Source: JAGXQV01 sp041674485
GTDB taxonomy: Bacteria; Pseudomonadota; Gammaproteobacteria; Burkholderiales; Sulfuricellaceae
DNA length: 14,315 nt
Reading direction: 5' to 3'
Assembly: GCA_041674485.1 (NCBI GenBank)
Contig: JBAYVP010000111.1
Span: 1-14,315 of the forward strand
Of this stretch, positions 6,472 through 13,580 are shown piece by piece. Under the pieces are notes generated by a model that saw only the letters and a program-made list of their open reading frames with translations, was not told the origin of the DNA and did not search any database. Each line of letters starts with the position of its first letter. The first letter of the stretch is position 1. A program made the translations under genes and the position numbers.

Positions 6472-7488
6472 TCAGGAAACCGCGTAAGGCATGACCTGGA
6501 ACTGCAACGGCACGCCATCCGCCGTTTTCCAGCGGATATTTCCCGCGGCGGCGTCCTCTGTCGGGATCACCGCCAGCACGTCGAAACCACCGTCTGGTGC
6601 GGCTTGGGCGTTGACGATCATGCCGTGTTCCGTGCCGGAAAGGGCATCGCCCGGTTGCGGCGCGACATCATTGGCGATATGGGTGAGATAGAGACGGCGC
6701 TTGACCTTGCCCAGGTGTTGGGTGCGCGCCACGACTTCCTGGCCGGTGTAGCAGCCCTTGGTGAAGCTGACGCCGCCCAGCAGTTCAATATTCGCCATCT
6801 GCGGCGTGAATTGCGCCTGCGTGGCGGGCAGGATGGCCGGCATCCCGGCCCGGATGGCCAGCCAGTCCCAGCAGGCGGCGCCGACCGGGGTGCAGGCTGG
6901 GCGTAGCGCTTGCCACAGCGCACTCGCTTGGCCGGGCGCGGCCACGATTTCATAACGCTTGCCCGGCAGCGCGATCAATATCCCGTGCTCATTATCAATG
7001 GCGGAGTAGGGCGCTTGCGGCAGATCGGCGAAAACGGTTTGCAGCACCTCGCCGACGCTTTCTCCCGCCACGCCGAGGCGGACGAAATCGCCGCCGGCGT
7101 CGCGCACCTTCACCTTGGCGCGCATTACGTATTTGCCCAGGTGTTTTTGGATGCTCTCGCGCAATCCCGTCGGCAGTTCCATGAAATAATCGTCGCCATG
7201 CCGCCACAGCAGGAAGGTGGCCAACATGCGCCCCTGGGGGGTGCATAGGCTGCCGAATTGAGCTTGCCGCCTGGATACCTGACGCACGTCGTTGGTGGTT
7301 TGGCCTTGCAGGAAAGTCTGGCTGTCCTCGCCTTCAATGCCTATCAGGCCGTAGTGCGACAAGTCGGCGACGATGTTGCCGCCCTGCGCGGCGCGCAGCT
7401 CGGCGGCGGGGTTGCCGAAATGCAGCACGGTTTCTTGGGCGATGACCGCGCCGGCGGCGAGTAGGTGGTTTTTCCAGTCCGGGTTCAT
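6472..7488 (-). CDS. ygfZ: Folate-binding protein YgfZ (iron-sulfur cluster repair, tRNA-modification related)
   Basis: YgfZ is a GcvT-like folate-binding protein needed for activity of certain Fe-S enzymes, such as the tRNA thiomethylase MiaB in E. coli. The signature KGCYTGQE (244-251) with its key cysteine C246 is present, along with the N-terminal ADLSHYGLIGIEGEDSQTFL typical of the family. I place the start at the ATG at 7488, giving 338 residues. The longer open frame runs into the divergent ygfX leader and its extra 46 residues look non-coding. A GATAAT box at 7501-7496 lies only 7 bases before this ATG and no Shine-Dalgarno is seen, so the message may be nearly leaderless. The C-terminus is duplicated at 5604-5630. 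Confidence 0.94.
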   Translation of the reverse strand: MNPDWKNHLLAAGAVIAQETVLHFGNPAAELRAAQGGNIVADLSHYGLIGIEGEDSQTFLQGQTTNDVRQVSRRQAQFGSLCTPQGRMLATFLLWRHGDDYFMELPTGLRESIQKHLGKYVMRAKVKVRDAGGDFVRLGVAGESVGEVLQTVFADLPQAPYSAIDNEHGILIALPGKRYEIVAAPGQASALWQALRPACTPVGAACWDWLAIRAGMPAILPATQAQFTPQMANIELLGGVSFTKGCYTGQEVVARTQHLGKVKRRLYLTHIANDVAPQPGDALSGTEHGMIVNAQAAPDGGFDVLAVIPTEDAAAGNIRWKTADGVPLQFQVMPYAVS

Positions 7489-7560
7489 ATTCGTTATTAT
7501 CGGTTGGTTCGCGATACAGCTAACATAATGCTGCCGGCGCTTTTTTACAAGGAAAAACGA

Positions 7561-7995
7561 ATGGAAACGCTGCATATCGGGTTGGGACCATCCAGGCGGC
7601 TGACGGCGGGGCTGGCGGCGATGCATGTTTTCGCCGGTGCGATGTTGTGGCTGTCATCCTTGCCGATGTGGCTGGTTTTGCCGGCAATGCCGGCGCTGGC
7701 CGGGAGCCTGGCGTTTTACCTGCGTCGCGAGGGGCTGCGCGTTGCCCCTGCCGCCATCGTGTCCGTCAGCCTGTATTCGGATTGCCGCTGCGAATTTCAG
7801 ACGCTGAACGGGGAATGGCATGAGGCGACCTTGCTCGGCGCCAGCTTCGTCGCGCCTTATTTGACGATACTCAATCTCAAGCCGTTCGATGGCCGCCTGG
7901 TGCGGCATGTGGTAATGACGCCGGACAATGTGGATGCCGAATATTTCAGGAAATTGCGCGTGTTGTTGAAGTGGCGCTGCAACGAAAAATGCTAG
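7561..7995 (+). CDS. ygfX: YgfX (CptA)-like inner-membrane protein
   Basis: This 144-residue protein has two hydrophobic segments near the N-terminus (about 15-35 and 37-55), split by a short turn. An Arg-rich junction (YLRREGLR) and a soluble C-terminal domain follow. The ending MTPDNVDAEYFRKLRVLLKW matches the YgfX/CptA family, as does the N-terminal SRRL. In E. coli YgfX pairs with SdhE and has been reported to affect cell-shape proteins; no sdhE is visible here, and divergence from ygfZ is the relevant context. The start ATG at 7561 has AAGGA at 7549-7553, 7 bases upstream; an earlier in-frame ATG within the promoter region is unlikely. Family assignment is from memory of the pattern. Confidence 0.8.
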   Translation: METLHIGLGPSRRLTAGLAAMHVFAGAMLWLSSLPMWLVLPAMPALAGSLAFYLRREGLRVAPAAIVSVSLYSDCRCEFQTLNGEWHEATLLGASFVAPYLTILNLKPFDGRLVRHVVMTPDNVDAEYFRKLRVLLKWRCNEKC

Positions 7996-8034
7996 AGGAA
8001 CTAAGGACTGTGGCAGAATAAGCCATTCCTCTAG
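7984..8034 (+). repeat. ygfX 3' end and hairpin, first copy of a 48-bp direct repeat
   Basis: The last codons of ygfX and the following bases (7984-8031) recur at 9507-9554 with 45 of 48 matches. In this copy GCTAGAGGAA (7991-8000) and TTCCTCTAGC (8026-8035) form a perfect 10-bp stem with a 25-base loop; the second copy has lost the outer pairs. It may be the ygfX terminator or mRNA 3' hairpin, although no T tract follows. Confidence 0.8.
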
Positions 8035-8046
8035 CGGTTTCACCGA

Positions 8047-8142
8047 CTATTTGGTTGATGCATTGCGCTTATAAGCCGCCATAGCATCGAGGTTTTTTTG
8101 TGCCTGTTCTTGATTGAAAACGCTGTATTTGTACACTACCAT
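8047..8142 (-). CDS. Possible 31-residue small protein overlapping the end of the PIN toxin remnant
   Basis: The frame starts ATG at 8142, overlapping the toxin stop as ATGGTAG, and reads MVVYKYSVFNQEQ then a Lys/Gln/Ala-rich helix ending YKRNASTK. The overlap with the toxin stop suggests coupling and the composition is protein-like. No family was recognised and no Shine-Dalgarno is clear. It could also be a decayed gene end or chance. Confidence 0.25.
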   Translation of the reverse strand: MVVYKYSVFNQEQAQKNLDAMAAYKRNASTK

Positions 8143-8535
8143 AACGTTTTCACATGAGGATATTGGCGGATATTTGTATCGCGGGTCAAAAGACAAGCAT
8201 CGTGGACTAGGGCTGTAGAAACGATAATTCTGTCTGCTGGGTCGGGATGGAATTCTCCCGGCAATTCCACACTAAGGCGGGCAATAGGATTATCTACTGG
8301 AATGAACTGGAGAACTGGCAATCGCTCCACCAAATCCAGCCATTCATGCAACGGGCGAGTTAGTTGTAACCGGTTTTTTTTGACTAAATAATGTAATTTC
8401 CCAAATTGAGATACTTGAAACAAGTAAACTGCCGGATTGTTTCATAAACGGCATGATTGCCTGGGATACAGCCGCCGATAGTTTTTCGTTCCCATCTACC
8501 CACCAAACCAAGGTATGGGTATCCAGTATCAGCAT
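8136..8535 (-). pseudogene. PIN-domain toxin (VapC-like), frameshifted
   Basis: The gene starts at the ATG at 8535, overlapping the antitoxin stop by 7 bases. The first part reads MLILDTHTLVWWVDG through SSISIWEI and carries the first Asp (D5) and the Glu (E46). The frame then shifts; the second part continues LVKKNRLQLTRPLHEWLDL, with the remaining acidic residues in PADRIIVSTA and LTRDTNI, and ends HVKTLW. Removing one base between 8374 and 8388 fuses the two into a normal PIN protein of about 132 residues. An 8-T run lies at 8374-8381 and an AAA at 8386-8388. All catalytic residues survive across the two frames, so the break is recent, reversible or a sequencing error. Confidence 0.88.
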
Positions 8536-8777
8536 CGCAACGCTTCCCAATCACTCTCGCCTACAGGTTCCTCCGGTGCGTCATAACGTCGCACATTGCC
8601 CCGCAACATGGCGAGCAACGCTTTAGTGCTTTTTTCAGTGGAATTTTCTTCATAGGGCACGATGCGGGCCATTGGATGGCCGTCATCAGTAATTAACAGG
8701 CTCTCACCAACTTTTTCCACTTGCTTCAATAATACAATGCAGTGGCTTTGGAATTCAGATAATGAAACGGTTTGCAT
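8529..8777 (-). CDS. Phd/YefM-family antitoxin of the second TA pair
   Basis: This 82-residue antitoxin has an N-terminal fold reading MQTVSLSEFQSHCIVLLKQV and LLITDDGHPMARIVPYEE, typical of Phd/YefM proteins. The C-terminal segment ends ESDWEALRC and overlaps the toxin start by 7 bases. It is intact although the toxin frame is broken, leaving what would be an orphan antitoxin able to act as a repressor or anti-addiction protein. The upstream leader is AT-rich but no convincing promoter was identified. Confidence 0.88.
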   Translation of the reverse strand: MQTVSLSEFQSHCIVLLKQVEKVGESLLITDDGHPMARIVPYEENSTEKSTKALLAMLRGNVRRYDAPEEPVGESDWEALRC

Positions 8778-8917
8778 GGCGTTATATTTTTTTGGAAAAA
8801 TAATTTAAGGTCTACGTATCGTTTCCCTAAACGTCTGTTAAAAAAGAATAAAGAATTAGGAAATCCAACTGCGCTCCGCTAAGTATCCATGACAGCGGCA
8901 TTCCCGTCAACCCCGAT

Positions 8918-9051
8918 TTTTTTAGGGAAAACGGATGGAAACGCTGCATATCGGGTTGGGACCATCCAGGCGGCTGGCGGCGATGCATGCTTTCGCCGGC
9001 GCGATGCTGTGGCTGTCATCCTTGGGTGATGTACGTGGCGAAATTTCCTGA
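8918..9051 (+). pseudogene. Truncated second copy of ygfX (5' part)
   Basis: From the ATG at 8935 the frame reads METLHIGLGPSRRL then AAMHAFAGAMLWLSSL, matching the start of ygfX (7561-7662) apart from a 12-base deletion removing TAGL and three T-to-C changes (one Val/Ala, two synonymous). Similarity includes the leader just before the ATG and stops at 9024 after CTTG. The frame then ends at 9051 after 38 residues. The matching 3' end of this copy survives at 9507-9554, so its middle has been replaced by about 480 bp of unrelated DNA. Confidence 0.9.
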
Positions 9052-9120
9052 AGCGGTCTATGTACTGCCAAGTTCACGATTGACGCCTTAGTGGATATGC
9101 TCGCCAGAACAGGGAAGCAC

Positions 9121-9379
9121 GTTCAACCTAGAAAGCTCCGTTGAACGGGCTGGAGTGTGCGGTTTTCCGGGTGCAGGGCAAGGCGCAACGACGCAGAATG
9201 GTCATTCCATTCCCTTCTCCTTCTTGAGGAGTTGCAACGCCGCCATGTGCCCGGAAAACCGTGCAATCCAGCCCGTAGCGCTCTCACCATACGGGTACAC
9301 GAAAATATGTTACAAAGTTGTTTAGAACCAATGTGTTACATATCTTGGCAAGCGGTCAACTGAGCTTTCTAGGTTCAAC
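9121..9379. repeat. 18-bp inverted repeat nested with the mobile-looking element
   Basis: GTTCAACCTAGAAAGCTC (9121-9138) and GAGCTTTCTAGGTTCAAC (9362-9379) are inverted copies with 17 of 18 matches. The first lies immediately outside and the second inside the 41-bp terminal repeats at 9140 and 9491. This suggests that pieces of the element were inverted or that two related elements are nested. Confidence 0.8.
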
Positions 9380-9491
9380 TGTCAGTTCGATAAACAACAA
9401 GCGCAAGCTGGGGGAGCAGGTTCGGGGTCAAGCCGTCAGGCTATCGGGTATGCCCTGCACCCGGAAGACCGCACACTCCAGCCCGTTCAAC
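9140..9491. mobile_element. 352-bp non-coding element with 41-bp terminal inverted repeats (MITE-like)
   Basis: The ends 9140-9180 (starting GTTGAACGGGCTGGAGTGTG) and 9451-9491 are inverted copies with 40 of 41 matches. A third, degenerate inverted copy of the inner 28 bases (24 matches) lies at about 9250-9277 and would fold with the left end into a long hairpin. At its tip GAATGG-TCATT-CCATTC (9196-9212) is a perfect small hairpin. No protein of convincing length is encoded. The features suit a miniature transposable element or a structured repeat such as a BIME. No clear target duplication was seen at the ends, and no transposase family can be assigned. Confidence 0.65.
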
Positions 9492-9506
9492 TAAGGAATT
9501 TAGGAT

Positions 9507-9554
9507 GAAAAATGCTAGCGGAACTAAGGATTGTGGCAGAATAAGGCATTCCTC
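9507..9554 (+). repeat. Second copy of the ygfX 3' end
   Basis: This segment begins GAAAAATGCTAG, the last codons and stop of ygfX, and matches 7984-8031 at 45 of 48 positions. It marks the 3' boundary of the broken ygfX copy and lies just upstream of the EAL-HDOD gene, whose leader therefore begins inside duplicated DNA. Confidence 0.88.
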
Positions 9555-9579
9555 AAGATAATATGGAGTGGCAACAATA

Positions 9580-10740
9580 ATGACAACAGGTCTGTGGCGC
9601 CCCGTCTATAACCGTCATCTGTCCTGGATAGGCGTGAGGTTGGAGACGGATGCCGGGGAGTCCGTAGCGCCGGATTTCTTTGTCCGTACGGTCGCTGAAT
9701 TACAGGCGGTCGATGCGAAAGCCAACTTGCTGTTTTTTATCGGCGCGGAAGTGTTGGCGGCGGGCGACGGTGCGACGCCGCTGCCTTTCCCGCTGTCCCA
9801 GTTGGTGATCGTGCTCAACGAAGCGCTCTCGCCGGGCTGGTTGGCGACCGAAACCTGTCGCGTATTGCGCGCCCAGGGTGCGCGGCTGGCCGTGATGGGG
9901 CTGGAGGCAGTTCCCGGTGTGCTTCCCGACATGATCGGCGCGCACATCTTCGATGCCGCCACGGTGCATGAAACGTTGGACGCGGCGACGCTGCAGGACG
10001 CAGTCAAATCCGGGGCGAAACTGTTCGTCCGGCAAGTCGGCTCAATGGCGCTGTTCGAACGGTGCGCCGCGCAGGGCTTTGGCTATTTCACTTTCGGCAA
10101 ATTGAGTCACCCGGAAAATGCCCCCCAGGATACGTCGCGCCTGCCGTTGATGCGCCTGCTCGCCCTGGTCACCAAGGATGCGGAGACGGCGGAAATGGAA
10201 GCGGTTTTCAAGCTGGAGCCGAAATTGGCGTTCGATCTGTTGCGTCTGGTCAATTCCATGTCGTTCGGCTTGCGCACCGAAATTACCAGTTTCGCCCAGG
10301 CCATCCTGGTGCTGGGACGACGCCAGTTGCAGCGCTGGTTGCAATTGTTGCTGTTCTCGCACGGCAAGAGCGGCGGGGACGGACCCAACCTGCTGATGCA
10401 GCGCGCCGCCGGGCGGGGAAGGATGATGGAGCTGCTGGCGCTGGAAGGCAACGAAAAAGCCGACCAGGAAATGGCTTTCATGGTCGGGGTGTTTTCCGTC
10501 CTGGATGTGCTGATGGCGACGCCGTTGGCCGAGTTATTCAAGTCCATCACCCTGCCGCGACCGGTGGAGCAGGCGTTGTTGCTGCGGGAAGGACGGCTGG
10601 GCGAGTTGCTCGACTTGGTGTGTATCGCCGAGGAAAACCGCTTTGCCGAGATCGAACGGCAACTCGCCGGCTTGGGGCTAACTCCCGGCGCATTGAGCAG
10701 GTCTCAGTTGCAGGCGATTTTCTGGGCTTTAAGAATATGA
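9580..10740 (+). CDS. Degenerate EAL-HDOD signalling protein (YuxH-like)
   Basis: This 386-residue predicted cytoplasmic regulator has a degenerate EAL-like N-terminal half (about 1-180): the ExLxR, DDFG and other catalytic motifs are absent, ending in GFGYFTFGKLSHPEN where active EAL domains have a GYFxSRP-like motif. A HDOD domain follows (about 190-380), with FKLEPKLAFDLLRLVNSMSFG and AILVLGRRQLQRWLQLLLF. EAL-HDOD proteins of the YuxH class are usually regulatory and lack phosphodiesterase activity. I chose the ATG at 9580 with GGAG at 9565-9568. A GTG at 9568 is in frame but overlaps that site. The stop TGA overlaps the next gene's ATG (ATGA), so the two are probably translated together. 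Confidence 0.9.
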   Translation: MTTGLWRPVYNRHLSWIGVRLETDAGESVAPDFFVRTVAELQAVDAKANLLFFIGAEVLAAGDGATPLPFPLSQLVIVLNEALSPGWLATETCRVLRAQGARLAVMGLEAVPGVLPDMIGAHIFDAATVHETLDAATLQDAVKSGAKLFVRQVGSMALFERCAAQGFGYFTFGKLSHPENAPQDTSRLPLMRLLALVTKDAETAEMEAVFKLEPKLAFDLLRLVNSMSFGLRTEITSFAQAILVLGRRQLQRWLQLLLFSHGKSGGDGPNLLMQRAAGRGRMMELLALEGNEKADQEMAFMVGVFSVLDVLMATPLAELFKSITLPRPVEQALLLREGRLGELLDLVCIAEENRFAEIERQLAGLGLTPGALSRSQLQAIFWALRI

Positions 10741-13232
10741 ACATCCCCGCTGACTCCCTCCATCCTCCCCATGGCTTCGATGCTTTTACCGTGGCGGGCG
10801 GCATTCTGGATGTCGTGCTCCACGCCGACCCGAAGACTTTTGAGCGCCAGGTCGGCGAGGCGCTACGGGAGGCTTGCGTCTGGCCTGAAAGTTATTGTCG
10901 CCTGACGGGGCGCGCCGCGCATTTGTCCTCCTCCCATGCGTTGCCGGAAGCATGGCGCGCATTGACGGAAAAAATCGCGCGCGAACGGCAGACCGTCTGG
11001 CTGGCGCCGGAGCGGGACGACGCGGCGCCTGTTCGCCTGGGCTGCCCGCTGACGGCGCAAGGCGAGGTCGTCGGCCAGTTGTGCGTGCTGGCGCCGCTAT
11101 CCGCCTTGCCGACTTTTCAAGCGCTGTCCGCGCTGATTGCGCAAACCCTGCTCCACCGCTTGCAGTACGACGAACGTATGCAAGCCCTGGTCGCCAGCGA
11201 AGAACTGTTGGCGCAACAGCAGCAAGTGCTCGACCAGATCAACGATTCGGTCATCACGATGGATTTGAGCGGCTACATCACCGGCTGGAACAAAGGGGCG
11301 GAACAGCAGTTCGGTTACAGCCTCAGCGAAGCGTTCGGGAAAAACATCCTGTTTTTGTACGCCGACGAAGAAGAGGAAGACGCGCTGTTTCACGAATCCT
11401 TCCTCGAACGCGGCGGGCGGGAAATGGTGGTCAAGCGCCGTAAGAAGTCCGGCGAAGTGTTCTGGGCCAGCCTGAACCTTTCCCTGTCGCGCGATGTGCA
11501 GGGCAAGCCCACCGCGATTCTCGGCTATCTGGTGGACATCACCGATCGCCTCAAGGCGGAAGAAGAGTTGCGCCTGCAAGCGGCCATTTTCGAACACAGC
11601 GACGAAGGCATTATCGTCACCGACGTGTCCAAGCGCATTCTCTCGGTGAATCGCTCCTTTACCAAGATCACCGGCTTCGAGGCGCACGAAGTCATCGGGC
11701 AGTATCCCTCGCTGCTGAAATCCGGGCTGCACGATCGGGCTTTTTACGACGAAATGAATGCCTCTATCGCTGATGGTGGCTTCTGGATCGGCGAACTGTG
11801 GAACCGGCGCAAAAACGGCGAAAATTTTCCGGTGTGGATATCGATCAGCGGGGTGCATAACAGGGAAGGCGCGATCACCCATTACTTTTCCGTGTTCAGC
11901 GACCTCACCGAACGCAAGAACGCGGAAGCGCAAATCTATCGCCTGGCCTATTACGATGTGCTTACCGGCCTGCCGAACCGCGCCATGCTATACACCCTGC
12001 TGCGCCAGGCGTTGCTCGAAGCCAAGCGCAATCAGACGCACGGCGCGATACTGTTCATCGATCTCGACCGCTTTAAGCAGGTCAACGATTCCCTCGGTCA
12101 TGCGTGTGGCGACATCCTGCTCCGGGAAGTCGCCAAGCGTCTCACCGCCGGCCTGCGCAACGAGGATATCGTGGCGCGCATCGGCGGCGATGAATTCGTG
12201 GTGGCGCTGGTGGATGTTGCCGAGCGCGAACATGCCGCAGTCGTCGCCCAGAAAATTCTCGACAGCCTATCCTGCCCGGTCGCGGTGGAAGGCCACGAGT
12301 TGCAGATTTCCGCGAGCATTGGCATCAGCGTCTACCCCGACGACGGCGACGACGCCGAAACCCTGATCAAAAATGCCGACGTGGCAATGTACCGCGCCAA
12401 GCAAGGCGAAGGGCAGGAAGGCCTGCTGTTTTTCTCGCCCGACATGAACCGGCGCGCGCTGGAACGCCTCACCCTGGAAGGCAACCTGCGCCGCGCCATG
12501 GAGCGGGAGGAGCTATCGCTTAATTACCAGCCGCAACTGGACCTGGAAAGCGGCAAAATCGTCGGCGCGGAAGTGCTGTTGCGCTGGAAACACGGCGAAA
12601 TGGGCATGATTTCCCCGGCAGTGTTCATCCCGGTGGCGGAAGAAACCGGGCTGATCATCCCCATCGGCCAGTGGATACTGGAAAGCGTGTGCGCGCGCAT
12701 CAAGGAATGGGAGCGCGCCGGGCTGCCCATCGTCAAACTGGCGGTGAACATTTCCGCCAAACAGTTCCGCCCGACCCTGCCGCGCCTGGTGGCGGAAATA
12801 TTGGCGCGCCATGAACTGGACGCACGCTACCTGGAACTGGAAATCACCGAAAGCATGATTATGCAGAATGTGGACGGCGTCATCGCAATGATGGGCGAAT
12901 TCCAGAAACTGGGCGTCGATTTATCGCTCGACGATTTCGGCACCGGTTACTCGTCCCTGAGCTACCTCAAGCGCTTTCCCATCGACAAACTCAAAATCGA
13001 CCAATCCTTCGTGCGCGGCATCATCCAGGACGCCGACGACCAGGCAATCGCCCGAACCATCATCAGCCTGGCAAAAAACCTCGGCCTGCGCGTCATCGCC
13101 GAAGGCGTGGAAACGGAAGAACAACTGGATTTCCTCAGAACCGCCGGCTGCGAAGAAATCCAGGGCTATTTCTACAGCCGCCCGTTGCCGGAGGACAAGT
13201 TTGTCGAGTTTTTGCGGAGCCGGGTGGTGTAG
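10737..13232 (+). CDS. PAS-PAS-GGDEF-EAL cyclic-di-GMP turnover protein
   Basis: This 831-residue protein makes and/or degrades cyclic-di-GMP. Residues about 15-140 look like a degenerate GAF-type sensor. PAS 1 spans about 163-270 (DQINDSVITMDLSGYITGWN) and PAS 2 about 280-392 (HSDEGIIVTDVSKRILSVN). A GGDEF domain spans about 400-565, with intact IGGDEF (482-487) and the RNED inhibitory site (474-477) placed five residues before GGDEF. The EAL domain (about 575-825) has EVLLRW in place of EALLRW (612-617), NISAKQF, EITES, DDFGTGYSS (732-740), KIDQSFV and AEGVET, so phosphodiesterase residues appear present. No membrane segment is evident. The ATG at 10737 overlaps the preceding stop; the open frame extends upstream in the shadow of the HDOD gene but that part is not real. 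Confidence 0.95.
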   Translation: MNIPADSLHPPHGFDAFTVAGGILDVVLHADPKTFERQVGEALREACVWPESYCRLTGRAAHLSSSHALPEAWRALTEKIARERQTVWLAPERDDAAPVRLGCPLTAQGEVVGQLCVLAPLSALPTFQALSALIAQTLLHRLQYDERMQALVASEELLAQQQQVLDQINDSVITMDLSGYITGWNKGAEQQFGYSLSEAFGKNILFLYADEEEEDALFHESFLERGGREMVVKRRKKSGEVFWASLNLSLSRDVQGKPTAILGYLVDITDRLKAEEELRLQAAIFEHSDEGIIVTDVSKRILSVNRSFTKITGFEAHEVIGQYPSLLKSGLHDRAFYDEMNASIADGGFWIGELWNRRKNGENFPVWISISGVHNREGAITHYFSVFSDLTERKNAEAQIYRLAYYDVLTGLPNRAMLYTLLRQALLEAKRNQTHGAILFIDLDRFKQVNDSLGHACGDILLREVAKRLTAGLRNEDIVARIGGDEFVVALVDVAEREHAAVVAQKILDSLSCPVAVEGHELQISASIGISVYPDDGDDAETLIKNADVAMYRAKQGEGQEGLLFFSPDMNRRALERLTLEGNLRRAMEREELSLNYQPQLDLESGKIVGAEVLLRWKHGEMGMISPAVFIPVAEETGLIIPIGQWILESVCARIKEWERAGLPIVKLAVNISAKQFRPTLPRLVAEILARHELDARYLELEITESMIMQNVDGVIAMMGEFQKLGVDLSLDDFGTGYSSLSYLKRFPIDKLKIDQSFVRGIIQDADDQAIARTIISLAKNLGLRVIAEGVETEEQLDFLRTAGCEEIQGYFYSRPLPEDKFVEFLRSRVV

Positions 13233-13268
13233 GGGAGCGGTATGGGCGTGTTAAAGCGGTTGGAAGCC

Positions 13269-13277
13269 TGATAAAAT
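13269..13277 (+). promoter_or_regulatory. Extended -10 element upstream of the DUF2188-like gene
   Basis: TGATAAAAT fits an extended -10 (TG-N-TAAAAT, with the -10 at 13272-13277). The -35 region about 16-17 bases upstream is weak (GTTAAA near 13250). It would start a transcript about 50 bases before the GTG at 13335, giving the two-gene accessory unit its own promoter. Confidence 0.35.
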
Positions 13278-13334
13278 TGCGTTGATTTCGAATAAAGTTT
13301 AGAGTTGTCGTCGTATGTGTTATGGAGGTGTCTC

Positions 13335-13562
13335 GTGAGCAAAAAAAGCCAACATGTTGTTCCAAGCTCGAATGGAGGGTGGAGCGTAAGGAAGACCGGC
13401 GCTTCACGCGCATCCAGGGTTTTTGACACGCAAATCGATGCCATTGGTTACGCCAGGTTGAGAGCAAAGGAAGAGAAGTCGGAACTTTATATCCACCGTA
13501 GAGACGGTACTATTCTGGGGCGCGATAGTTATGGTAACGACCCGATGCCCCCCAAAGGATAA
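13335..13562 (+). CDS. DUF2188-like small protein
   Basis: This 75-residue protein starts at the GTG at 13335, with GGAGG at 13324-13328, six bases upstream. An alternative ATG ten codons earlier lacks a site and precedes the family-like start SKKSQHVVPS. The pattern HVVPSSNGGWSVRKTGASRA, then a helix (TQIDAIGYARLRAKEE), then LYIHRRDGTILGRDSYGNDP and PPKG is typical of DUF2188 proteins, whose function is not established. It is basic and soluble. Its stop is 18 bases before the next gene, so the two probably form one unit. A role as partner or antitoxin-like regulator of the downstream gene is conjecture from the layout. Confidence 0.82.
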   Translation: MSKKSQHVVPSSNGGWSVRKTGASRASRVFDTQIDAIGYARLRAKEEKSELYIHRRDGTILGRDSYGNDPMPPKG

Positions 13563-13580
13563 AAAACAAGTTGTCGAAAA

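Noticed and set aside
4068..8051. 14-bp direct repeat TTTCACCGACTATT at 4068-4081 and 8038-8051
   Set aside because: A 14-base match within 14 kb is near chance expectation and the flanks do not align.
9157..9363. 68-codon frame inside the mobile-looking element
   Set aside because: It overlaps the terminal repeat and hairpin structure, has no ribosome site and shows no domain.
10062..10736. Upstream extension of the GGDEF-EAL frame by 225 codons
   Set aside because: It overlaps the HDOD gene in another frame and reads as low-complexity Arg/Gly/Ala. The ATG overlapping the HDOD stop is the natural start.
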